Source: Gorillibacterium sp. (GTDB lineage: Bacteria; Bacillota; Bacilli; Paenibacillales; NBRC-103111). From it: a stretch of 7,568 nucleotides of DNA. The stretch spans positions 1 through 7,568 of the forward strand of contig JACMJI010000177.1 of NCBI GenBank assembly GCA_014380705.1. Reading direction: 5' to 3'. Under the pieces are notes generated by a model. It was given only the letters and a program-made list of their open reading frames with translations. It made no database searches and was not told the DNA's origin. The position numbers and the translations under genes were made by a program. Of the stretch, positions 1 to 5,958 are shown one piece after another (position 1 is the stretch's first letter; every line of letters starts with the position of its first letter).

Positions 1-188
1 CATAAATAACCGTTATCCGCAATACATATCGAGGTTTCACCCCGTTTGGTAATGAGTGGGTCTCTTACCTTCGTTAGTTCGAGCAACGTTACATGTCCCA
101 CAAACCCCAACTCTTTACGCTCTGTCTGGATAAATCTTCGTTCAGTTACTCTTTTCCAATCTGGGCGATTTCCATATCTTCGCTTCAA
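1..188 (-). CDS. DUF402 domain protein, N-terminal part (runs off left edge)
   Basis: Only the first 62 codons are inside the window; the C-terminus lies beyond position 1. The start is a TTG at 186-188, placed by a very strong ribosome binding site (GGGGGGAGG at 196-204, 7 nt away). The protein opens MKRRYGNRPDWKRVTERRF and continues with GHVTLLELTKVRDPL and ICIADNGYL. This pattern (basic start, R-x-DW, 'G-x-V-x-L-L', then 'V-x-x-PL') is recalled from the DUF402 family of Bacillota. Some DUF402 proteins are nucleoside di/triphosphate phosphatases, but their acidic catalytic residues lie further downstream and cannot be checked here. The gene starts 30 bp after the amidohydrolase stop on the same strand with no terminator between, so co-transcription is likely. 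The family call is fairly confident; the activity is only inferred. Confidence 0.72.
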   Translation of the reverse strand, partial: MKRRYGNRPDWKRVTERRFIQTERKELGFVGHVTLLELTKVRDPLITKRGETSICIADNGYL

Positions 189-218
189 AGGTATTCCTCC
201 CCCCTATTTGTTCACGAC

Positions 219-1829
219 CTAAGCACGGTAAGCGACCTGGCCATTAACCACCGTCATCTTAATACCCGCCTGAGACAGCTCCTCCACACTTTGGGTTAGA
301 TCCCTGTTCACGACTGTAAAATCTGCAGCGTACCCAACAGCCAGGCTTCCGCGAAGTGAGGCTTCTCCTGCTGCTTGCGCACTCCCTTTGGTATATAGAT
401 CTATCGCTTCCTGTAAGGATAGCTTCTCACTGGGCTGATAGCCCGCATGTGTTTCGCCAGGCTTACGCCGGTTAACTGCTGCGTATAAACCAAGAAAAGG
501 ATTAAGCGACTCAATTGGAGCATCGCTGCCACCTGCACACGGAATGCCTGCAGTCAAAAGCTTCTTCCACGCATACCCATAGTCCATTCTGCCCTCTCCA
601 ATTCTATCTAGAACCCAAGGAAAATCACTGAGTACAAAAGGAGGCTGAATATCGGCAACAACAGGCAGGTGCTTCATCCGTTCAATTAGATCGGGCCTCA
701 TAACCAAGGCGTGGACCAGTCGATCCGGTAGACTCTTCCCCTGGGCCTGGGCCGTTCCAACGAGAGGGTGTGCCGCCATCGCGGCAAGGGTTAGCTCAAT
801 TGCTTCGTCCCCGATCGCATAAACAGCTACCGGAAAACCAGCAGCGCGGGCCCTACGCACGATACCATATAGTGCTTCTCGGGAATGGATAGCGATCCCA
901 CGATTCCCCCCATCATCATGGTAAGACTCCCGCAGGAGTGCCGTTCGACCACCCAGAGCACCGTCAGCGAAAATCTTAGCTGCCCCGATACGCAACCACT
1001 CATCGCCGCTCCCCCCGTGAAGCCCCAAAGCAGTTGCTTCATCCAAGAAGGTGTAATAGATGAGTTGATTACTACGCAGCAAAACGCCCTCCTCGCGCAG
1101 CTCGCGGTGAATTCGCAGCATGGTCTCTATGCTGCCAAGAAACCGGAGATCGTCCGTATGGGTTGCCGTTAAGCCAAGGCGCAGCGCGTCAAGGCTCGCC
1201 CGCCGGATGCATGCCTTTTTGGCTGCATAATCCGGTTCAGGCATGATCCGGTGAAAAGGCTCGCCAGCATCCTCGTAGATCCAGCCATTTAACTGTCCTG
1301 TGCAATCTCGACCATAAGCACCTGAATCTGGGTCAATTGTCGATTCAGTAACGCCCGCTCTCCGAAAGGCCTCCGAATTCCCTAGGTAGGCGTGAAAGCA
1401 CACACGAGTTAAGAATATCGGGTGTTTGGCTGTCAGAGCGTCTAACTCTGAACGAGTTGGAGCAATCGCAGGTTGAAAGCTATTCTCATTCCAATTAAGT
1501 CCAATAATCCACTCTCCATGAGGGGTCGTGTCCACGCGGTGGCGGATAAGCTGGAGCATCTCTTCCTTGGAGGTGACTGCGGTGAAATCGAGAGCCGTAA
1601 GCTTCAATCCATGCATTGAGAGATGCATATGGCTATCCACAAGTCCAGGAAGAACATACCCCCCATCCCAATCAACGGTTTGATATTCCTTCTTTGTTAA
1701 CTGCACACTAAGATCCTTAGCCGTCCCAATCGCTTGGATTATGCCTTTATCGACAAAAACGGCATCCGATTGTCCCAAATGCTGCGCCATTGGAAAGCTC
1801 CCGTTCTTATACAAAACACCAGTCATCAT
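219..1829 (-). CDS. YtcJ-like amidohydrolase (Amidohydro_3 family)
   Basis: This is a 536-residue protein, the usual length for the YtcJ/Amidohydro_3 branch of metal-dependent amidohydrolases, which hydrolyse amide or ester bonds in mostly unknown substrates; no signal peptide is seen, so it should be cytosolic. Visible motifs are PGLVDSHMHL with the metal-binding HxH (H67, H69), EWIIGLNWNENSF (about 106-118), GAAKIFADGALGGRTA with K285, RLVHALV with H373, and GGSDAPIE with D436 near the C-terminal end of the barrel. The C-terminal 'VGYAADFTVVNRD' strand completes the beta-sandwich. The family motif 'HAIGD' reads YAIGD here (Y337, codon 819-821), replacing a residue expected to bind metal, so activity may be altered. 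AGGAGG at 1835-1840 lies 5 nt from the first ATG and 8 nt from an adjacent second ATG (1824-1826); either could be used. It is the upstream member of a pair with the DUF402 gene. No clear promoter was found. The substrate is unknown. Confidence 0.9.
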   Translation of the reverse strand: MMTGVLYKNGSFPMAQHLGQSDAVFVDKGIIQAIGTAKDLSVQLTKKEYQTVDWDGGYVLPGLVDSHMHLSMHGLKLTALDFTAVTSKEEMLQLIRHRVDTTPHGEWIIGLNWNENSFQPAIAPTRSELDALTAKHPIFLTRVCFHAYLGNSEAFRRAGVTESTIDPDSGAYGRDCTGQLNGWIYEDAGEPFHRIMPEPDYAAKKACIRRASLDALRLGLTATHTDDLRFLGSIETMLRIHRELREEGVLLRSNQLIYYTFLDEATALGLHGGSGDEWLRIGAAKIFADGALGGRTALLRESYHDDGGNRGIAIHSREALYGIVRRARAAGFPVAVYAIGDEAIELTLAAMAAHPLVGTAQAQGKSLPDRLVHALVMRPDLIERMKHLPVVADIQPPFVLSDFPWVLDRIGEGRMDYGYAWKKLLTAGIPCAGGSDAPIESLNPFLGLYAAVNRRKPGETHAGYQPSEKLSLQEAIDLYTKGSAQAAGEASLRGSLAVGYAADFTVVNRDLTQSVEELSQAGIKMTVVNGQVAYRA

Positions 1830-1904
1830 ACGTTCCTCCTATTACAGAATTAACGATACGCTAGCTTCCACCCCGAGGGGACAACTTTTTACACGTTACG
1901 AGTG

Positions 1905-2048
1905 CTAATATTTCTCTTTAAACCCAAGTTTATCATACAGCCACATCGTTGTGGTATGATCCGTTAAAACTTAAACATAGCTCCTCATTCCCCGGGAAAT
2001 GACAAGTTTTTCACCTTGATCCCAGGTTTCATTAAATTCTGTACCGTT
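1905..2048 (-). pseudogene. probable remnant of a GNAT acetyltransferase C-terminus
   Basis: One minus-strand frame reads ...GEKLVISRGMRSYV, an in-frame TAA at 1971-1973, then VLTDHTTTMWLYDKLGF and KEKY ending at a TAG (1905-1907). The second part matches the C-terminal signature of GNAT N-acetyltransferases, 'L-x-T-D...A-x-x-LY-x-KLGF'. The first part fits the helix before it ('G..L...A...G...V.L'). Upstream the frame is closed by a TGA at 2049-2051, and no acetyl-CoA-binding Q/R-x-x-G-x-G/A loop can be seen, so most of the gene is gone or frame-shifted beyond recognition. There is no start codon or ribosome binding site for a stand-alone peptide. The call rests on one short motif and could be chance. 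Confidence 0.4.
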
Positions 2049-2121
2049 TCAAGCAGCATGTCGCTTTTATCTGGATATTTTTGGAACATCTGTGATATGC
2101 TTGTGATACGATTCAAAATGA

Positions 2122-2172
2122 AACAAAACCAAACTCCATATCCGCCGCCCGCGATAAGAGTTTGGTTTTGTT
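2122..2172. repeat. perfect 15-bp inverted repeat with GC-rich 21-nt spacer
   Basis: AACAAAACCAAACTC (2122-2136) is exactly complementary to GAGTTTGGTTTTGTT (2158-2172). The spacer (2137-2157) is GC-rich while the arms are AT-rich, the reverse of a typical terminator. It lies about 50 bp upstream of the PLDc_N-like start. It could be a transcript hairpin, an operator, or the remains of a small mobile element with terminal inverted repeats; the sequence does not decide between these. Confidence 0.6.
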
Positions 2173-2224
2173 GAAACTGCCCCGTACCCTTTACGTATTG
2201 AATAGAAAAAAGGAGGTTCATCTC

Positions 2225-2419
2225 ATGACTTTATTTATAATCTTTGTCTTGTTCTTCATTATTCTTTTATATGCGCTCAATATCATTTTAAGCATTTGGG
2301 CGTACCGTGATTGCTTGTCCAAAGGGCGTAGCCAGGAATATGCGATACTCGTACTCATTGCTACCTTAATTTTCCCTGTACTTGCTTTAATCATTTACCT
2401 TATTATTCGCAACGATTAA
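2225..2419 (+). CDS. small PLDc_N-like two-helix membrane protein
   Basis: This 64-residue protein is almost entirely hydrophobic: helix one spans about residues 2-25, a short polar loop (AYRDCLSKGRSQEY, 26-39) follows, and helix two spans about 40-61, ending IIRND. The 'W-x-Y-R-D...KG' loop followed by a second helix with FPVLALIIYLI resembles the N-terminal membrane domain of cardiolipin synthases (PLDc_N). Many Bacillota carry it as a stand-alone small protein of unknown role, with no catalytic phospholipase D domain. The ATG at 2225 is chosen because AAAGGAGG (2209-2216) lies 8 nt upstream; an extension of the frame to 2162 has no ribosome binding site and would enter the inverted repeat. 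It is convergent with the DUF554 gene, with 31 bp between the two ends and no clear terminator there. Confidence 0.8.
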   Translation: MTLFIIFVLFFIILLYALNIILSIWAYRDCLSKGRSQEYAILVLIATLIFPVLALIIYLIIRND

Positions 2420-2450
2420 ACCGGGCAAACAAGGCTTATGATCTGCTCCT

Positions 2451-3155
2451 CTACCCAATCAGCCGAGAGACTCCCATGAGTACAGCCATGATAACTAGCG
2501 CTGGGAGCAGATTGGCTACTCTAACCTTCTTGATCTCCAGCAGGTTGAGTCCTACTCCAATAATTAGAATGCCACCAACTGCGGATACTTCAAGAGTAAC
2601 CGCTTGAATTACTTCCGGGCTAAAGAAGGATGCAAACCACAAAGCACCGATACCAATTGCACCCTGATAAAGCAGAACAGCGATTGCAGAAAAAATGACG
2701 CCAAGACCCATCGTGGATGTCAATACAAGAGCGATTAACCCGTCCATAATGGATTTGGTATACAGTAGATCATGGTTGTGCCGGATGGCACCATCGATGG
2801 GTCCCAAGATGGCCATAGCTCCAATGCAGAAGACTAACGTCGATGTGACAAAAGCTTTGCCAACCGTTCCCCCTCCAGCTTTACCCACTTTCTTCTCCAA
2901 CCACTGACCAAGCTTCTCGAAGCCACCTTCAATCCGCATTAATTCACCTAGAAAACCTCCAAGTGCAAGACTAATCACCATGAATAAAGCCTCATTACTT
3001 TTGAGCGCCATAGCTACGCCAAGTACACAGGTAAAGATACCGACTGCTTGAATGATCGTTCGATGCATGTTCTCATTTAATTTTGGCAAAATGAATCCCA
3101 AAAGACTTGCTAAAATAATTGCTAGTGTGTTGACCATTGTTCCCCACAATGCCAT
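2451..3155 (-). CDS. DUF554 family membrane protein (YdfK/YqgA-like)
   Basis: This 234-residue, strongly hydrophobic protein has about six or seven membrane segments (roughly 7-24, 32-51, 56-71, 103-119, 137-176, 190-206 and 214-232). The family hallmarks are GTMVNTLAIILASLLG at the N-terminus, GGFLGELMRIE (66-76), STLVFCIGAMAILGPIDG (105-122), LLYTKSIMDG (130-139) and GLGVIFSAIAVLLYQG (150-165). DUF554 proteins such as B. subtilis YdfK and E. coli YqgA are uncharacterised putative transporters of the inner membrane. The ATG at 3153-3155 follows GGAAGG at an unusually long distance of about 11 nt; a second in-frame ATG at 3135-3137 (residue 7) is possible, but family members normally keep the residues before it. 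It appears to be a single transcription unit, upstream of which lies the terminator of the next minus-strand gene. Confidence 0.9.
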   Translation of the reverse strand: MALWGTMVNTLAIILASLLGFILPKLNENMHRTIIQAVGIFTCVLGVAMALKSNEALFMVISLALGGFLGELMRIEGGFEKLGQWLEKKVGKAGGGTVGKAFVTSTLVFCIGAMAILGPIDGAIRHNHDLLYTKSIMDGLIALVLTSTMGLGVIFSAIAVLLYQGAIGIGALWFASFFSPEVIQAVTLEVSAVGGILIIGVGLNLLEIKKVRVANLLPALVIMAVLMGVSRLIG

Positions 3156-3215
3156 CCCGCCCGAAACCTTCCTTCATCTTAAATATGTACTAATATTTAT
3201 ACTTTCCGATAGAGT

Positions 3216-3257
3216 AAAAAAACGGCAGCCGATTCGCATGCGATCAGCGTGCCGTTT
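3216..3257 (-). terminator. intrinsic terminator of the 56-residue gene
   Basis: AAACGGCA (3220-3227) pairs with TGCCGTTT (3250-3257); inside are a GAT/ATC pairing and the self-complementary CGCATGCG. Read on the minus strand, the stem is followed by seven T (3216-3222), as expected for a Rho-independent terminator. It begins 3 bp after the stop of the small gene at 3260 and separates that gene from DUF554. Confidence 0.85.
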
Positions 3258-3259
3258 CA

Positions 3260-3430
3260 TTATTTGGAGTCATGTAACTCGTGTGCATTCTGATGGAACT
3301 GTTTGATAACACTTCGCAAATATTGGCCATCCTGTGGATTTAGACCCTGCTGATTCTCTTTAAGAATCAATTCTTGCATTTTTCGTTTCAGCAGCTCCGC
3401 TTGGCGTTCCCGTAATTGTTGGTGCGTCAC
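3260..3430 (-). CDS. small hydrophilic protein of unknown function (56 aa)
   Basis: This gene was found by reading the minus strand. The GTG at 3428-3430 is preceded by AAGGGAG and GGAG, and the frame runs 56 codons to a TAA at 3260-3262, directly before a terminator. The protein starts MTHQQLRERQAELLKRKMQE, continues LILKENQQGLNPQDGQYL and ends RSVIKQFHQNAHELHDSK. It is highly charged, rich in Gln/Glu/Lys, has no membrane segment and no Cys, and would fold as two amphipathic helices joined at 'GLNPQDG'. I do not recognise the family. It lacks the SxxxD motif of Spo0E-type phosphatases and the features of small acid-soluble spore proteins. Promoter, ribosome binding site, frame and terminator line up, which makes it a credible real gene. 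An RNA-binding or regulatory role would be speculation. Confidence 0.75.
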   Translation of the reverse strand: MTHQQLRERQAELLKRKMQELILKENQQGLNPQDGQYLRSVIKQFHQNAHELHDSK

Positions 3431-3478
3431 AACACTCCACTCCCTTTTTCTCTACTTACGCTATACACGTTAATTGTT

Positions 3479-3507
3479 ATTATAGAACGAATGAAGGACG
3501 AGGATAA
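3479..3507 (-). promoter_or_regulatory. candidate sigma-A promoter for the 56-residue gene
   Basis: On the minus strand a perfect TATAAT -10 box lies at 3479-3484, about 50 bp upstream of the GTG start. The best -35 about 17 bp further upstream (TTATCC, 3502-3507) is poor. The -10 box, position and orientation support it; the -35 does not. Confidence 0.35.
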
Positions 3508-3639
3508 AACCCGATTATTCCTGCTATATAGGGATATCCGCCCAAATACCGACTAAAAAGGCTTCCATAAAGCCCAAAACGAATCCATGCTAGCAATTGC
3601 TTCTCTTTACTCCTTTAAAGCGACTTCCCGCTGCATTTT

Positions 3640-3668
3640 TCCACAAATCCGTCTCACTAAGCTATAAT
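3640..3668 (+). promoter_or_regulatory. candidate sigma-A promoter for pdaA
   Basis: TCCACA (3640-3645, 4 of 6 matches to TTGACA), a 17-bp spacer and a perfect TATAAT (3663-3668) lie 130 bp before the ATG. Further down, TCGACA-18-CATACT (3672-3701) and TGCAAC-18-CATAAC (3709-3738) are weaker candidates. The CAT-type -10 boxes recall forespore sigma-G promoters, which drive pdaA in B. subtilis, but the -35 matches are poor. Which is used cannot be told from sequence. Confidence 0.4.
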
Positions 3669-3798
3669 CTCTCGACAATTTACGACAACTATGGGCATAC
3701 TGGCAACTTGCAACATAAGCTTGATTCTGACACATAACTTTATGGCTCGGTGGAATAGTAACTCCTGAGTAAAACTAACTGCCAGGAGGTTGATCAGA

Positions 3799-4590
3799 AT
3801 GAAACGGATAACGCTAACGCTGGGCATTGTTTTTACTATGCTGATTAGTATTTTATGGTTCGAGGTTTCTGGAAGTGCGGCAGCTAGGCAGGGTCCTTAT
3901 CATTTTGGTTTCAAAAAAAGCGTCGAGGGTCGCTTACCATCCATTGATCAGGAGGGTTTTAAGGACATTCTGCAGAAGCATGGCGCGATCTTCCTCGGAG
4001 ATACAAATCGCAAGGAGATCTACTTGACGTTTGATAACGGCTATGAGAACGGATATACCCCGCAGATTATGGATGTTTTAAAGGAGAAAAAGGTTCCCGC
4101 TATCTTTTTCTTGACTGGCCACTATGTTAAAGACCAGCCCGAGCTAGTCAAACGGATGGCTGCAGAGGGGCACCTGATTGGCAACCATTCCTGGAGTCAC
4201 CCTGACATGACGACGCTTCCTGCTCAAAGAATGAAGGAAGAGCTAGATATGGTAAAGAAGGCCGTAGCCGCGCTAACCGGTGAGCAAAAAATGGTTTATA
4301 CCCGACCGCCACGAGGAATTTTTGATGAAAAAGTTCTCGCCGAAAATGCCGCCTGTGGCTACACCAATGTGCTGTGGTCTATAGCATATAAGGATTGGGA
4401 TACCAATGAGCAAAAAGGCGCAGACTTTGCTTATAGCAAAGTGATGAATCAGTTACATCCTGGAGCGGTGATCCTGCTGCATGCCGTTTCCAAGGACAAC
4501 AAAGAGGCGATGGCTCGAATAATTGACGGTGCACGAGCACAAGGCTATGAATTTAAAAGCCTTGACCAATTGCAGGTAAAAACATACTAA
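3799..4590 (+). CDS. pdaA: delta-lactam-biosynthetic de-N-acetylase PdaA
   Basis: PdaA removes the N-acetyl group from muramic acid in spore-cortex peptidoglycan after CwlD has cleaved off the peptide; this leads to muramic-delta-lactam, the mark that germination lytic enzymes need. The protein has 263 residues, close to the length recalled for B. subtilis PdaA. Residues 1-29 form a signal peptide (MKR, a hydrophobic core, then SGSAAA). 'FKKS' and 'HGAIFLGDT' precede the NodB-type deacetylase domain: TFDNGYENGYT (77-87, catalytic D79; TFDNG is normal for PdaA where other family members have TFDDG), HSWSHP with metal ligands H130 and H134, RPPRG (169-173), WSIAYKDWD (193-201) and ILLHAVSKDN with H228. 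The ATG at 3799 is chosen because AGGAGG (3784-3789) is 9 nt upstream; an in-frame TTG at 3790 directly abuts that site. It is a single-gene unit. The gene marks the host as an endospore former. Confidence 0.95.
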   Translation: MKRITLTLGIVFTMLISILWFEVSGSAAARQGPYHFGFKKSVEGRLPSIDQEGFKDILQKHGAIFLGDTNRKEIYLTFDNGYENGYTPQIMDVLKEKKVPAIFFLTGHYVKDQPELVKRMAAEGHLIGNHSWSHPDMTTLPAQRMKEELDMVKKAVAALTGEQKMVYTRPPRGIFDEKVLAENAACGYTNVLWSIAYKDWDTNEQKGADFAYSKVMNQLHPGAVILLHAVSKDNKEAMARIIDGARAQGYEFKSLDQLQVKTY

Positions 4591-4598
4591 CTCTTTGC

Positions 4599-4681
4599 AA
4601 GGATGAACGCCTGTCGGTATCCTTAGGTGCTTTGTGTTTCTGGAGCGAAAGTCAGAATTTTGCTCCTACATCGGGCGTTCA
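4599..4681 (+). terminator. structured 3' region of pdaA with alternative hairpins
   Basis: Just after the pdaA stop, AAGGAT (4599-4604) pairs with ATCCTT (4619-4624), followed by the T-rich GCTTTGTGTTTCT, which could act as a weak terminator. Alternatively TGAACGCC (4604-4611) pairs with GGCGTTCA (4674-4681), enclosing a second hairpin of GGAGCGAAA (4642-4650) with TTTTGCTCC (4658-4666; nine pairs, one G-U, 7-nt loop). The first fold and the long-range pairing exclude each other unless they form a pseudoknot. The T-tract is weak, so the terminator role is inferred. Confidence 0.4.
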
Positions 4682-4691
4682 CAAATCAGAC

Positions 4692-4730
4692 ACCCCTCCT
4701 AAATGCTCTCAAAAGAGCCAAGGGAGGGGT
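4692..4730. terminator. hairpin between convergent pdaA and AI-2E transporter genes
   Basis: ACCCCTCC (4692-4699) pairs with GGAGGGGT (4723-4730), and inside it GCTCT (4705-4709) pairs with AGAGC (4714-4718) around a CAAA loop. Its place between two convergent genes suggests a bidirectional terminator. Neither side has a good run of T (plus: ATTGCGTTTG; minus: GTCTGATTTG), so it may pause or protect transcripts rather than end them efficiently. Confidence 0.5.
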
Positions 4731-4769
4731 ATTGCGTTTGTGGTTCTTATTCCTATGAGACTAGATTAT

Positions 4770-5816
4770 TCACGCCGTGATCGATGGGATAGGTGACTCC
4801 TTCTCTTCCGGGTCCACGTCCAGAAGATCCAGTACGAAGATGAATAAGGGGATCCCTAGAATCAAACCCCAGACCCCGAAATAATGCTCCCCGAAGATTA
4901 ATACGATAAAGGTGTAGAAAACAGGGAGATGAGTTTTGGATGACATCAGCTTTGGATTAAGCACATAGCTTTCCAGCGCATGGATGACGGCGACAGCAAT
5001 CAACACATAGATCACCATACGAATACCACCAATACTGAAACCAATAATGGAAAGTGGGATAAGTGAAATAAACACACCGGCCACGGGAATAAGACCTAAT
5101 AAGAAAATCATCAGCCCAAGAGCAATCAATTGGGGAAAGCCCATGATCGAGAGTAAAATTACGGATAGTACACAGTTAATTAACGCAATAAGAAATTGTA
5201 CTTCGATCACTTTACCAAAGGAGGACAGAAAACGGTCACCAAAGTATTCTAGTTCGTTATAAAGGAATGAAATTTTGCTTGTTTTAAATTTACGAGTAAA
5301 GCCTATGATGCGTTTTTTCTCTAACAGGAAGAATAAACTAAGCACGACCGCAAGAAAAATTTGCAGTCCCCACTTCCCGATATTCGTTACAGACTTGGAG
5401 AGGATATCAAATCCATCTTCAAGATAGCTAGCAAGATCCAACCGATTTATCGCCTCGACAACATAATTAATCATTTCATTATCCGTTGCTTGGGGCTTGA
5501 TGTTCAGGTTGCTGAGCTGTTTAATCAATTGGGATATCTCCCCGACCACAATAGGAAAATATTTCGATATGCCGATCGTCAACAACGCGATAACCATCGC
5601 GTATAAGAAAATAATGATAATCTGCGGCTTTATTTTTACCCACTTGCTGATGAGCCTTGTGATACCGCTCTGGATGCGATCCATTAGAAAAGCAAAAATG
5701 AATGTGATTAGCACAAGATTAAGGATATCTCGTATCACTATTAGAATGAGCACAATGAACACCAATATCAATAATCGATTTAAGCCCTTTCTCTGAAAAT
5801 AATCTTTAATCTGCAT
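4770..5816 (-). CDS. AI-2E/PerM family membrane transporter
   Basis: This 348-residue membrane protein belongs to the AI-2E (PF01594, formerly UPF0118) family. Family members have been linked to export of autoinducer-2 (TqsA) and, in some bacteria, to Na+/H+ antiport; the substrate here is unknown. Membrane segments lie at about 14-45, 64-88, 147-166, 205-225, 229-258, 264-283 and 298-330, with a polar, helical stretch between the second and third (about 89-146). Diagnostic stretches are GLIPVAGVFISLIPL (241-255), ALESYVLNPKLMSSKTHLP (280-298) and FGVWGLILGIPLFIF (313-327). The tail DVDPEEKESP is acidic. The ATG at 5814-5816 is chosen because GAGGA lies about 7 nt upstream. The frame stays open to an ATG at 5859-5861, but that start has no ribosome binding site and would add a polar, basic tail of 15 residues. 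It is convergent with pdaA and divergent from the CNNM gene. Confidence 0.9.
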   Translation of the reverse strand: MQIKDYFQRKGLNRLLILVFIVLILIVIRDILNLVLITFIFAFLMDRIQSGITRLISKWVKIKPQIIIIFLYAMVIALLTIGISKYFPIVVGEISQLIKQLSNLNIKPQATDNEMINYVVEAINRLDLASYLEDGFDILSKSVTNIGKWGLQIFLAVVLSLFFLLEKKRIIGFTRKFKTSKISFLYNELEYFGDRFLSSFGKVIEVQFLIALINCVLSVILLSIMGFPQLIALGLMIFLLGLIPVAGVFISLIPLSIIGFSIGGIRMVIYVLIAVAVIHALESYVLNPKLMSSKTHLPVFYTFIVLIFGEHYFGVWGLILGIPLFIFVLDLLDVDPEEKESPIPSITA

Positions 5817-5908
5817 AGAACATCCTCGCTTCTTGTGTAAGTACATGTGCCGATTCATCAATCAACTTCATTTTATCCGTTTGTACAAATCCGTGCAAAA
5901 AAATCTGT

Positions 5909-5937
5909 ATTATAGTATAGAAGCATTGCCCTGTTTC
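5909..5937 (-). promoter_or_regulatory. candidate sigma-A promoter for the AI-2E transporter gene
   Basis: On the minus strand TATAAT (5909-5914) lies 17 bp from GAAACA (5932-5937, half matching TTGACA). It would give a leader of roughly 85 nt before the ATG at 5816. The -10 is perfect and the -35 weak. Confidence 0.45.
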
Positions 5938-5958
5938 GATACAAATAATGGTTTCCTG

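Larger units (their letters stand above)
1830..2224. other. gene-poor gap between amidohydrolase and PLDc_N-like gene
   Basis: No intact gene is supported in these 395 bases. They hold the amidohydrolase ribosome binding site (1835-1840), a probable GNAT acetyltransferase relic on the minus strand (1905-2048), a perfect 15-bp inverted repeat (2122-2172) and the ribosome binding site of the next plus-strand gene (2210-2216). I could not find a convincing sigma-A promoter for either flanking gene. A minus-strand open frame at 1985-2221 starts inside the neighbouring gene's ribosome binding site, resembles no family I know and lacks its own ribosome binding site, so it is not called. Confidence 0.6.
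3431..3798. other. divergent intergenic region upstream of pdaA and the 56-aa gene
   Basis: These 368 bases hold the minus-strand promoter candidate (3479-3507), a possible 38-codon minus-strand frame (3480-3596, TTG start, peptide beginning MLAWIRFGLYGS), plus-strand promoter candidates for pdaA (3640-3668 and weaker ones) and the pdaA ribosome binding site (3784-3789). No RNA gene or mobile element was recognised. The Gly/Tyr-rich 38-residue frame is preceded by AAAGGAG, but 13 nt from the TTG, so it is mentioned here and not called as a gene. Confidence 0.5.

Noticed and set aside
885..1172. Plus-strand open frame of 95 codons within the amidohydrolase
   Set aside because: It is antisense to well-conserved amidohydrolase motifs and has no ribosome binding site or family resemblance.
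1873..1882. CCCCGAGGGG followed by CTTTTT on the plus strand
   Set aside because: Only four pairs with a two-base loop, and no plus-strand gene ends there; too weak for a terminator.
1932..1960. Inverted repeat ATCATAC...GTATGAT with inner CACA/TGTG
   Set aside because: It falls inside the GNAT-like coding remnant, has no T-run on either side and is not clearly placed at a promoter; probably chance.
1985..2221. Minus-strand open frame of 78 codons
   Set aside because: Its start lies inside the ribosome binding site of the PLDc_N-like gene, it spans the inverted repeat, lacks its own ribosome binding site and resembles no family; the GNAT-like signal is in a different frame.
3691..3768. 25-codon plus-strand frame starting ATGGGCATACTG upstream of pdaA
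   Set aside because: No ribosome binding site, and it overlaps the likely pdaA leader and promoter region.
3874..4590. TFDNG instead of TFDDG in the deacetylase active site
   Set aside because: This variant is normal for the PdaA subfamily, so it is not a sign of inactivation.
5361..5796. Overlapping plus-strand open frames opposite the AI-2E transporter gene
   Set aside because: They are shadows of a membrane-protein coding strand with clear family motifs; no ribosome binding sites.
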